From NCBI RefSeq assembly GCF_964656455.1, contig NC_135724.1, forward strand, positions 6,935,466-6,999,465: DNA of 64,000 nt, given 5' to 3'. This stretch comes from Halichoerus grypus. Its lineage: Eukaryota; Chordata; Mammalia; Carnivora; Phocidae. Numbering within the stretch: the stretch's first letter is position 1; each line of letters starts with the position of its first letter. The position numbers and the translations under genes were made by a program. Under the pieces are notes generated by a model. That model was not told the DNA's origin, made no database searches, and saw only the letters and a program-made list of their open reading frames with translations. Shown in pieces: positions 37,166 to 48,106 of the stretch.

Positions 37166-37849
37166 ACCACCAATGTTTTCCTCCCTGGTCCCTTGTGCCA
37201 GCTCTTCACTCTGCCCCCTTCCATTCTTAGATCCAAATCCTGCTCCCATAGAGAAGCCTATCCTGAGCATGCTACGGGATGTCCCTTTACTATCTCTTAG
37301 CTTTCCTTGACTTGTAAAGAAAAACAGTAAAAACACAATCCTTCACATGCTGTTAATAAAAGATATGCATAAATCATAAGGTATCAAAAATTCTGACAGT
37401 GAAGGTAATGGGGGGGGTGGGGAGCTATTCCAAAAAGTAGTTGTTTTGCTTTACCAAAATCAGAGTAGGCATGAAGGAAAAAAATCATTTATTGGGAGAC
37501 AAGATTACCCTCCAATAAAACATTTCATCTCACAAGGAAGAGAGAACAACTATAAACCAACACGGCATAGTCTGGGGGGAAAAAAAAAAAAAAAAAAAAA
37601 CTACAGTGATAAAATGCTGCAATCACACAGGACAAAAAATTTCACTTTTCTGAGAATACATTAAAAATAGAAAAGAGTCTTACACTTACGGAGCCCTGTA
37701 CCAAAGAGCTAGATAATATACACTCATTTTAAACAAAGAGAAAAAAGCAAAGAAAAAAAATCATCTAACTATATGGAAATTTTCATAAAAACAAACAATT
37801 CAGGACAATATGGAACACATTTTCTGATCAGTTTTCAACTGTCAGAAAA
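37166..37849. other. Unassigned DNA with long A-run
   Basis: G-run at 37410-37417 and a 22-base A-run at 37580-37601 directly after 'tctggggggaa'. The A-run lacks a recognised retroposon upstream; no target duplication found. Confidence 0.4.
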
Positions 37850-40650
37850 CTTTTGATTTGGAGAAGGATGGAGTAGCTTATGTCTGACTCATTTCTTCAC
37901 CAAGAGCAACTGGAAAACACAGGGGACATCTGTAGATATCAGCGAGTGGATGAATAGTCGCAAGATCCAATACTCTAGGGGACAGAGAGCCATAGAGAGG
38001 TGAGCTGATGCTCTGTACTCACTTTTTCCCTAGGATATATCTGTTATATATGGCAAAGGACAAGACTGCAAAAATCCCAACTTGGGGAAGAGCCAAGACC
38101 CGGGGATGAGCCACCAGCAGTCCTTTTGGCTGTTTTGGGGCTAGGAGAGAGGAGACTGGACGCATGAGCAGATAAATTCTCTGACTTTGGTGTGGTAGAG
38201 AATTTGTTCTGAAATATAACAAGTTCCCTGAAGAAGTCTGTCCAAGTCTGAAGCAACAGAGCAAGGTGATAAAGTGCTAAGCAGAAATTCTCAGTAAAGC
38301 AGAGCAATGCTTATTAAAGTCAAGAAATGATCAAAAAAAGGAAAGCCCGCCAGTAACTCAGTTTAAAGTCCAAAATATAGGTGTATTTATACCAGAGGAG
38401 TCAAAACTAAGACAGTGAAGACAAACAAAAACCACTTAACTTCAAATTTGTTTAGTCCCTTTAGGTAATTTAGGTAATCAGCCCCATATTATCAGCGAGC
38501 AGAGAAAAGGTGATTATCTCTGGTCAAATAAAATATCATCAGGTTTTCTACAGTTATTTTGTTTGCTCTGTTTTCATTCAAACTGACCTCCATTTAATCA
38601 AAAATTATTAGGCACGATTAGAGACAAGATCACATAATCAAAATCAAAAGAAAAAATATATTAGGAACACACAAATAATTCATGCAGATATCAGACATAG
38701 ACTTTAACAGTGATTTACATGTTGAAGAGATTAAAAGATAGAAACACATGATAAAATGAATATTATATTACTCTTTCTATATCAAAATGAGAAGTAGGCA
38801 GAAGTCAGAGTAGTGACTTCTTACCTGACAGGAGAATGACTTTTGAAAATAGGGAGATGTTTTCTGAGACCACAGTCTTACCATGTTTTCTTTCTTGATC
38901 TGAATGCTAAGTTGTGTAGTAGGTTGTTCACTCTAAGAAAATTCATCAGCCATACCTTTATGATTTGGGCAATTTTTCAATTGATACTTCAATAAAATGT
39001 TTACTTAAATAGAATTAACTAATCAATAAGATCAACAAAAATTTAAAGAAATGCCTGGAAATTAAGACACACATAATAAGCACATGGACACACAAACGCC
39101 TGTTTCTAAATACCTATTAATTCTTCTATGAAAGAAGAAATCTTAATGGGAGTATAAAACACTTAGAAGTGAAAAATAATAAAATACTAATGAAAATTTA
39201 GATATAGTTAATTAAATTGGTATTTTTAGGGAATTTTTGAGACTTATTTATAGAATGAATTATTAGGAAAAAAAAAGGGTTGAAAATAACGCCTAAATAT
39301 TTAACACAAAAAGTTTGATCAAATTAAAAGGAAATGAGAGGAAAATTTGGTAAAGATGAACTTGAGAAGAAATTACATAAGAAAATAGAGTATTTAAAAA
39401 TGTTATTTCTTGGGACGCCTGGGAGGCTCAATCAGTTAAGCATCTGCCTTCAGCTCAGGTCATGATCCCACAGTCCTGGGATCGAGTCCTGCATCAGGCT
39501 CCTTGCTCAGCAGGGAGTCAGCTTCTCCCTCTGCCTGCCACTCCCCCTGCTTATGCTTCCTCTCTCTCTCTCTCTCTCTCTCTCTGACAAATAAATAAAT
39601 AAAATCTTAAAAAGAAATGCTATTTCTTTGGTTATTTGGGGAAAAATAATAAAGTAGGAAATCTCAGACAAGACTTTTAAAGGAGTTAATAAGCAGCAAA
39701 GAGATGTGAAATATAAATATAGTTACAGCAGATATTAGAAAAATGTTAGAGTATATTATAAATGTCACTGGCAAATGCACTTGAAGTTAGGTGGAGGGGG
39801 GATTTCCTAGAAAAATATGCCAAAATCTATCAAATACAAGCTAACACTCAATCAAGATTAAATAACATAAATATTTCTATAACAACAATTCAATTAATGA
39901 TGAAAATACAGCTTTCATAAAGAGAAAAACGGTATAAAGGGGGGTAGGGGGACCTAGATGGCTTTGCAAAAATAAGTCACAAAAGGCTTTCAAAAATGGC
40001 ACCAAGGCATAGAAAAATGGAACTCTACTTTTGTATGAGGCAAATACAACCCCAATGTCAAAATAAGAAAAATAAGAAAAAAATAAATTAAAAATCAATT
40101 TTACTTAACTTAGAAACAAAATATCTAAAGAAATAATTAGCAACCTGATCCAACAATTTATAAAAATGTTATTGTCATGGTTCATGCTAAGTATATAATA
40201 TTTTTAATACCTAAAATCTATAAGATATACCAATGGATCTGTAGCATGTATTGAATAAAATACTCAGTTATGATAAAAATAAAATCTCTTAGAAAAGCAA
40301 GAATTTAAAATAATCACATTATCTTTAATGTGATCAAAATCATAAAAATGAATTTAACAAAGCACTCATAAAATCCATTTGGAAGAAAGTCGAAGATATT
40401 TTTGAAAAAAATTAACAAAGACCTAAAAAAATTGATAGTTTCATCAATTTGGGATGTGAAGACTCAATATCAAATAGAAGTTCATTTTTCCTTCTTTAGT
40501 CTTTAGTTCAATGAAAATCCAGTAAATATTCCAGTAGACTTTTTATAGTAACTTGGCAAGCAGATTCTAAAATGTCTATGAGGGAGAAAGGGGTCAGGAA
40601 TAGTTAAGACTATTCCAGAGAACAAGGTCTATAGCATTCCCTCAAACAGA
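37850..40650 (+). mobile_element. Ancient L1M LINE-1: 5' region and ORF2 (possibly two elements)
   Basis: Ordered old-L1 landmarks: 'aatcaaaaattattaggcac' (38596) and 'cagacatagactttaacagt' (38691) from the 5' region; 'tttctttcttgatctgaatg' (38886), 'aaaattcatcagccatacct' (38938) and 'cttcaataaaatgtttac' (38986) as an old 3' end, which suggests a second element; then ORF2 stretches 39020-40650, including 'gatttcctagaaaaatatgc' (39801), 'gtatgaggcaaatacaaccc' (40035) and 'ggcaagcagattctaaaatg' (40555). The SINE at 39412-39614 splits it. No usable frame remains. Confidence 0.6.
39412..39614 (+). mobile_element. Can-SINE in L1M ORF2
   Basis: Head 'gggacgcctgggaggctcaa', body 'ctgccttcagctcaggtcat', 'cactccccctgcttatgctt', (CT)n at 39562-39586 and tail 'aaataaataaataaaatctt'. 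Target duplication of 14 bp with one mismatch: 'aaatgttatttctt' (39398-39411) and 'aaatgctatttctt' (39615-39628). Confidence 0.95.
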
Positions 40651-41504
40651 CACAGAATCTTATTAGCAAGCTACTTATTGGTTAGTGTTCTTAGTTACAC
40701 AAAACATAATTTACATTAGTTTAAGGAAGAAGAAATTTACTTGTAGATACTGAAAAGCTCCAGAATCACTGATATCTTGAGGGAAAGAGGCTCAGGGCTA
40801 AGTGTCCGAGAACCATCTCCTAACTACAAAGTCAGTCCTAAATACAAAAAGTCACTGCTGCCATTGTCTGTGAGGGTAAGGGGGTTGCCACCTCTGATCA
40901 CAGGAGCAGGTCACAAACCTGTCCCAATGTACAGTCACTGACATAGACACAGGTTGACTCAGCCTCCTTCATCACTCCCACTAGCTAAGCACAAACTGAA
41001 TTCAGGCTGAATCCATTTCCATACGGGCTTTGGGTCTGAACCAAAGTCTCCCACAATTATATGTGATTGGAGTGACCTAGAAAATACATCTACACTGTAG
41101 CTACAAGGGAGACAAGGAAATGAAGGGCTTTATTTGTATTATAATTTGGGAAGATGGAGGTCAGAATATGAGGAACAATCAAATGTGGAAAAGGGACTTA
41201 ATGACCTGGACACCCAGGAAACTAAGATGGCATCTACTGCTATGTAATGAAAAAGGTGTAGGAGAAGAAAAAGACAACAATGGAAGAGAAGAGTCAGTTA
41301 CAGCTCATAATGGGAAAAGCAAAATGCTTGCTCTTTTAGAGAAATATCAGTGTAAAGAAGCAAAATACACACATACACACACACAGTATACAATCCTATC
41401 TTCCATTTAGCAAAAAAAGGGACTATAAACAGAAAAAAACAAATGTCAGATTTCAAGACATGTATAGCATGTTTGACTGATGAAGAGCTCATGGTAGGAA
41501 CACT
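40651..41504. other. Unassigned block between L1M pieces
   Basis: About 0.85 kb that is not LINE-1, lying between L1M ORF2 (to 40650) and its C-terminal/3' UTR part (from 41727). It is probably an insertion into the old L1, of unknown family. Open frame 41120-41410 (96 codons) has no recognised domain and ends in a CA-repeat (41367-41386). Confidence 0.4.
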
Positions 41505-41718
41505 TTTTTTTTTTTTTAAGATTTATTTATTCATTTCAGAGGGAGGGAGCAAGAGAATGGGGGGGTAGGGACAGAGAGAGAGAAAGAGAGAGAACCTCAA
41601 GTAGACTCCCCACTGAGTGTGGAGCCTGACTCAGTGCTCCATCCCATGACCCCACGATCATGACCTGAGCCAAAACCAAGAGTCAGATGCGCAACCAACT
41701 GAGCCACCCAGGTGCCCC
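41505..41718 (-). mobile_element. Can-SINE, minus strand
   Basis: T-run 41504-41517, 'aagatttatttattcatttc', purine tract, then 'gatcatgacctgagccaaaa' and 'ctgagccacccaggtgcccc'. Target duplication 'aggaacactttttt' at 41497-41510 and 41719-41732 (T-run overlap blurs the exact edge). Confidence 0.94.
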
Positions 41719-41732
41719 AGGAACACTTTTTT

Positions 41733-42640
41733 TTTTTTTTTTAAATAATGTCCACAGATCTATACAAGATCTCTTCCCAAAAAAATTTAAAAATAAAAAT
41801 AAAAAACTAATATGCAAGCCCAGAAGAGGAAACCTTAATGCCCAATAGCAAATGGATATGTGTTCCAACTCACTAGTAATCAGGGAAAACAAATTAAAAC
41901 AAGATTACATTTTCCACCCACTTGATCAGCAAATATTTAAAGACCTGACTATAACTAGTACTGACAAGATGTAAGGAAATGGGGACATTCAAATACTATT
42001 GATGGAAGAAGTGATTGCTATAATCACTAGAAAGTGTCATTTGGCTGTAACTAGTAAATCTGGAGGTGAATATGTCCTAAGATCCAATTTTCCATAGATA
42101 ATATGAAGATATATACAAGAATATGTACAAGTATACAAAAGTATTTGTTGCAACATAGTTTAAAATAACAAAATATTGATAATCAGGAAAATGACCACAG
42201 GACATAAAAGGAATACACTTTATATGCATGCCATGCAATGTTCTACAAGGGAAATAAATCAACTAAAGTTATAACTGTCAACATGAATAAATATCAAAAC
42301 CCTAATGTTGAACAAAATAAAAGCTAGTTTCTAAATTATTTGATGACATTTTTAGAAAGTTTTAAAACATACAAAACAATATTAGATGGTCATAAATGCA
42401 CCTAGATGTTACAACAGTTTAAAAATCACACACAAGAATGAAAAACAACAAATACAGGATAGTGTTTAATATAAGGATATATTTAGGAGGGGATGAGATG
42501 AAAGGGGTGGATAAAGGGCTTCAACTGTAACTTTAAAGTTTCATTTCTTAAGTTGGATTAAGTTACATTATCATGATTACAAGGATTATCCATTTATATT
42601 TGTGCTTCTCAGAAAGTAAAATATAAATTAAGAAAAATGC
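41733..42640 (+). mobile_element. Ancient L1M ORF2 C-terminus and 3' UTR
   Basis: 'ccaactcactagtaatcagg' (41866), 'gacaagatgtaaggaaatgg' (41964), 'ggaaaatgaccacaggacat' (42186), 'caacatgaataaatatcaaa' (42279) and 'aggatagtgtttaatataag' (42456) follow the order of L1M ORF2 end and 3' UTR. Probably the continuation of the element at 39020-40650, displaced by the unassigned block and a SINE. LINE-1 copy B begins right after it. Confidence 0.65.
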
Positions 42641-43310
42641 CTGGTAGGGACTGGGATCACACTCTCCTCCTCCCTTGCTATGACCACATGCTTTGCCTCT
42701 GCATTCTCCTGCAGAATGCCCCATCCAACCCTCCCAACAAGGCAGGAGTCTCTCCAAAGCAGCTCCTGGACTCATCTCACTCTGCAAGTAGCCAAAACAG
42801 CAACTAGTGTCATTCCAAAGTGACTACTGCCTTAGGGAGAAAGGAAGATAATCGCACATACCAGATCCACTGCAGCTCCAGCAGTGGAGAGGGGTAGACA
42901 TCTGGTCTGACTGCAGACCCCAACCACCAGTGAAAGCCTTAAGGGACAGTGCAAGGACACTGCCCTGTAGTTAGGTGGGACTGCACCAGCAAATGGGCCG
43001 AGGGCAGGTACATGGCCTGACCCAATTATAAGCCCAAGGCAGTCTGAGACTGGCCCCCTAACAGCACAGGGACCAATCCCTGCTCACAATGGGCAAAGTG
43101 GGCCACTGTGGCCAACTTGACTGACAGAAAACATAGCACAGCCACAATAGTATGGCACACACAACCCATATAAGAGATACTCCTGAAGCACATGGTTCTA
43201 GTGCACAGGAGACATGGCACCACAGGACATGTGCTTCATAAGGCCACTATTTGCAAGAACAGGAAACACAGCTAACTTTTCTAATACACAAAAACAGAGA
43301 GTTAGACAAA

Positions 43311-44190
43311 ATAGGGAGACAAGGAGTATGTTCTAAATGAAACAATAGGACAAAATCACAGCAAAGGAACTGATACAGAGATAATATGTCTCATAAAGAA
43401 TTCAAAGTAATTATCATAAAGATACTTACTGAACTTGAAAAAAAAAAAAAGTAGTGTATTTCAGTGAGACCCTTAACAAAGAGATAGAAAATATAAAAAA
43501 GAACCAATCAGAGATGAAGAACTCAACAGGTGAAATTAAAATACACTGGAGGAATCAATAGATTAGAAGAAGCAAAAGAACAGATCAGTGACCTGAAAAA
43601 CAAAGTTATACAAAGCAACGAAGCTAAACAGGAAAAAGAAAAAAAAAAAAAAAAAAAAAAACAATAAGAACAGATTAAGGGAACTCAGTGTTATCATCAA
43701 GTGCAATAACATTTCCATTATAGGGAACCCAGAAGAAGAAAACAAAGAAAAGGGGGCAGAAAATTTACTTAAAGAAATAACAGCTGAAAACTTCCCTAAT
43801 CTGGGGAAGGAATCACATTCAAATCCAGGAGGCACAGAGAGCTCCCAACAAAATCAACCCAAGAAAGTCCACACCAAGATATATAATAACTAAAATGGAT
43901 ACAAGTAGTGATAAAGAGAGAATTTTAAAAGCAGCAAGAAAAAGGAAAATAGTTACATATAAGGGAAACCCCATAAAGCTATCAGCTGATTTCAGCAGAA
44001 AGTGCAGGTCAGAAGGGAGTGGAATGACATATTCCAAGTGGTGAAAGAAAAATACCTACAACCAAGAATACCCTATCCAGCAAAGCTATCATTCAAAACT
44101 GAATGAGTGATAAAGACTTTCCCACAAACCAAAGTTAAAGGAATTCATCACCACTAAACCAGCCTTTCAAGAAACGTTAAGCAGGATTAA
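43311..44190 (+). pseudogene. LINE-1 ORF1 pseudogene (copy B)
   Basis: The start codon equivalent to 8091 (copy A) and 46850 (copy C) has become ATA at 43311. A long A-run (about 43630-43661) inside the coiled-coil region adds a frame disruption. 43925-43985 reads 'ILKAARKRKIVTYKGNPIKL', typical of the ORF1p C-terminal domain; frames then shift before the end 'TTKPAFQETL' near 44165. Confidence 0.8.
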
Positions 44191-44606
44191 GAAAAGCAGG
44201 CAAAGAAAGAATTTCACAAGTATATATAAAAATAAAAGTAGATTAATCACTTACAAAACTAGTACAAAAGCACAAAAGCAGTAAAATCAAGTTTATCTAT
44301 AAAAATCAGTGAAGGGATTCACAAAACAATGTGAAGTATGAAACCATATACATAAACTGTGGGGAATGGGGGAGTAAAAATTTAGAGGCTTTAGAATGGG
44401 TTTACTTAAGCAAACATCAACTCAACATTGACTGCTATATGCATAGAACGTTACGTACCAACCTAATGGCAACCACAAATCAAAAAAATTGTAATAGGCA
44501 AAAAGAAAAAGAATCCAAGCATATCACTAAAGAAACTCATCAAACCACAAGACAAATGACTAAGAGAAGAATACAGAATTACAAAAACTAAAAAGCAAGT
44601 AACAAA

Positions 44607-45690
44607 ATGGCGGTAAGCACATACCTCTCAATGAATGTATGTACCTCTTACTTTGAATGCTCAAAAAAAGGACACAGGGTGACTGAATGGATAAAAAAGC
44701 AAGACCCATCTATACGCTGCCTACAATACATACTCACTTCAGACCTAAAGACATGCGAACTGAGGTAAAGCAATAGAAAAGCATTTACCATACAATGGGA
44801 TGCAAAAGGAAGCTGGGATAGCAATACTTACATTAGACAAAATAGACTTTAAAAAAAGATGTAACAAGAGACAAAGAAGGACACTAATGAATGATAAAGG
44901 AACAATCCAACAAGATATTACAATTGTAAATATTTATGCATCCAACATGGAAGAACCCAAACACACAAAGCAACTAAGTGGATATAAAAAAAGAAATCAA
45001 TAGTTAATACAATAATAGGGGATTGAACACCCCCACTTACATCAATGGATAGACTATCCAGACAGAACAACAACAAGTGAACAGTGGTTATGTATGACAC
45101 CCTGGACCAGATGGATTAACATATTCAGAACAGTCTACCTTAAATAGAAGAAAACACATTCAAGTTCACAGGGAATATTCTCTAGAATAGGTCACACATT
45201 AGACCACAAAACAAGTCTCAACGAATTCAAAATGACTGAAATAATATACCTTTCCTGACCACAATGGTATAAAATTAGAAATCACAAGAAAAAAAACCTG
45301 GAAAGAATATAAATAAATGTAGACTAACATGCTGCTAAACAATTAATGGATCAATCAAGAAATCCAAGAGGAAATAAAAAATACATGGAGACAAATGAAA
45401 ATGAAAACACTATAGAACAAGCAAGAAAATCTCAAATGAACTAACCTTATACCTAAAGAAGCTAGGAAAAGAAAAACAAACAAAACCCAAAACCAGTAGA
45501 AGGTAGGAAATAATAAAGATTAGAGCAGAAATAAATGAAATATTTAAAAAAATAAAATAAAAAATAGAAGAATCCAATAAAACCAGAAACTGTTCTTTGA
45601 GAAAACCTATAAAATCGATAAACTTTATTAAGCAAGCAGAAAAGAAAGACAGAGAAAGAATAGGGATAAGACTCAAAATCAAATGAAGAA
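44607..45690 (+). pseudogene. LINE-1 ORF2 N-terminal pseudogene (copy B, endonuclease region)
   Basis: ATG at 44607 followed by 'MAVSTYLSMNV' and, after 44655, 'HRVTEWIKKQDPSI', the start of the apurinic-type endonuclease domain; 'KEAGIAILTLDKIDF' is at 44805-44849 and 'DITIVNIYASNMEEPK' at 44917-44964. Many stops interrupt it, and sequence stops before the reverse transcriptase. Confidence 0.85.
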
Positions 45691-46849
45691 GAGATTAGAT
45701 GGTGGAGGATGGTGGCAGAGTAGAAGGACCCTAGGCTTGCCTCATCCCAAGAATACAACTTAACTCTCTAATCATCCGAAATTCTTCAGAAATTTATCTG
45801 AAGACTGGCAGAACAAACTCCACAACTAAAGGTAGAAAACAGGCCACACTGAAGAAGGGAAGAAGTTTGGAGACACAGCGGGGGAGAGAAACAGATCATG
45901 GCCACTGTTGTGGGGAGGGAGCTGAGGTCATGGACATGAGAGAAAGATTAACACACAGGAGAGCACACAGGAGAAAAAAATCCCCATAGCAATTGGCTTG
46001 GAAACCACAAGAGGAGCAATTTCGTGACTTCTGATAATCAGCAGGGCTTAAAGACTAGAGTTTTAAAGGTCAGCAGTCTTGGCTAGAATAGAGCCTGGAG
46101 GGTATTGTGCTGCTCACAGAGAGAAAGTGAGCAAACAGTCCATGGACATACAGTGTGGAAACAATGATTTGAAGAGGGCCTGGGGCACACAGTAGGGAGC
46201 TTATTTGCTCATTTCAGACAGCATCCCAGAGAGGCATCATTTAAGGAATAACCCTTCCAGATACAAAGGAACTGGCTGGTGCCATTTTCCTCCCCTACCC
46301 CTCAACATAAGCATAAGACCACCTTTGGGAATCAGTGCAGCACCAACCCTTGCCACATAACTTGCTTACACCAAGCTCCCCCACCAACCACCATGCTCTT
46401 CCCAGTCATGCTTCCCTCAGTCCCAGCACAATGGGCCCCCTTCCACAGAAGACCATATACCACACCCCTGCCAACACCATGTCTCCCAACGTGGGAGTTT
46501 CACAGGGCCTTGGTTCTGGCAGTGGTTGTGACAGGTGTCATTTTACAAGAAACCAGAGCACATCTAGTTAAAATGCACCACATTCAGTCCAGGGATGAAA
46601 TACTGCCCACAAAAGGCAAAGAGAGCTTCTGCAGATGACTGGCTTGAAGGATAAAGCAGCTAGGACAAAACAGCAGAACATCCCTGCATACACCGAAGAC
46701 ACTTCTGGGAAGTGCCAGTGCCCAGGAAACAATGAATTCTACATAGCAGGGCACTATAGGACCTCTTCGTCATAAGGCCATTACCCTCAAAAACAGGAGA
46801 CATAGCAGAGTTTCCTTACACGAGACACAGGCACAGAAACTCATGCAAA

Positions 46850-47794
46850 ATGAGAAGACAGAGAAATTTATCCCAAATGAAAGGACAAAACAAAGCCACA
46901 TCCAGAGACATAAGTGAAACATAAAAGTAAAATGCCTGATAAGAGTATTTAAAGCAATGATCATAAGGATACTGGCTGGACTTGAGAAAAGAGGGAAAGA
47001 CATGAGTGAGACCCTAAACAGAGAGATAAGGAATAACACAGCAGAGATAAAGGGCTCAATAAATGAAATGAGAAACACATTTGATGGAATGAAGAGCAGG
47101 ATGGAAGAAACAGAAGAACAAATTAATGACTGAGAAGACAGAGTAATGGAAAATAATCAAGTTGAACGAGAGAGAAAAGGGATTATTCAAAATGAGAATA
47201 AACTTAGGGAACTCACTGACACCACCAAATTTTCTAACATCCATAATATAGGAGTCCCAGAAAAAGAAGAGAGAGTAAAGGGGGCAGAAAATTTTTTTGA
47301 AGAAATAACAGCTAAAAAGTCCTAATCTGTGTAAGGAAACAGATATCCAGATCCAGGATGCACAAAGAAACCCCCCAACAAAATCAATAAAAGCAGATCC
47401 ACAATAATTGTGGATACATATTGTAATTAAACTGGCAAAATACAGTGGCTAAGAAAAAAATTTAAAAGCACCAAGACAAAAGAAGACAGAAATATATAAG
47501 GGAAACCCCATAAGGCCAGCAGGGGATTTTTCAGCAGAAACCTTCCAAGCCAGAAGGGAGTGGCAGGATAGATGTACAGTGCTGAATAGTAAAAATCTGC
47601 ATCCAAGAATACTCTATCCAGCAAGGCTATCACTAAGAAAAGGAGAGATACAGAGTTTTCCAGACAAATAAAAACTAAATAAATTCATGACCACTAAACC
47701 AGACCTGCAAAAATATATTAAAGAGAACTCTTTTGAGTGGAAAAGAGAGGCCAAAATTGACAGTATGAAGGTAGAAAAAACAAAAAAGCAGTAA
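46850..47794 (+). pseudogene. LINE-1 ORF1 pseudogene (copy C)
   Basis: ATG at 46850 starts 'MRRQRNLSQMKGQNKATSRD' and runs into stops soon after. The coiled-coil part (46980-47220) and the segment 'NEMRNTFDGMKSRMEETEEQ' (47063-47122) are readable. The C-terminal domain lies around 47500-47700 with 'TTKPDLQKYIKENSFEWKR' near its end. A normal ORF1p is about 340-380 codons; this region has the right length but not an open frame. Confidence 0.82.
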
Positions 47795-48106
47795 AAGTGA
47801 TTATTTCTGTAAAAAAACAAAGAACCCACAAAGTGAAAGGATGTAAAATATGACAACATATATCTAAAATGTGGCGAGGAGAGAAATAAAGAATAGGTTC
47901 AAACTTAAATGACCATGAGCTTAATTTAAACTGCTATATGCAGAAGCAGGTATATGCAAACCTAATGGTAACCACATATCAAAAAGCACTAATAAATATG
48001 CAAAGAATAAACAGAAAGAAATCCAAATAGATCACTAAAGAAAATCAGTAAGCCAAGAAAAAAAGACAAGATGAAAAAATCTTCAGAAACCACCACAAAA
48101 CAAATA

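Larger units (their letters stand above)
42641..45690 (+). mobile_element. LINE-1 copy B, 5' part only
   Basis: Holds part of the 5' UTR (matching copy A from about 7440), ORF1, the inter-ORF spacer and the ORF2 endonuclease region. It ends abruptly near 'agaatagggataagactcaa', where copy C begins. The remaining ORF2 and 3' UTR of B do not reappear after copy C. It is inert. Confidence 0.88.

Noticed and set aside
37580..37601. Long A-run as the tail of a processed pseudogene
   Set aside because: Upstream sequence shows no recognisable gene copy and no flanking duplication was found.
46279..46638. 119-codon proline-rich frame
   Set aside because: Lies inside the LINE-1 copy C 5' UTR; chance frame in C-rich sequence.
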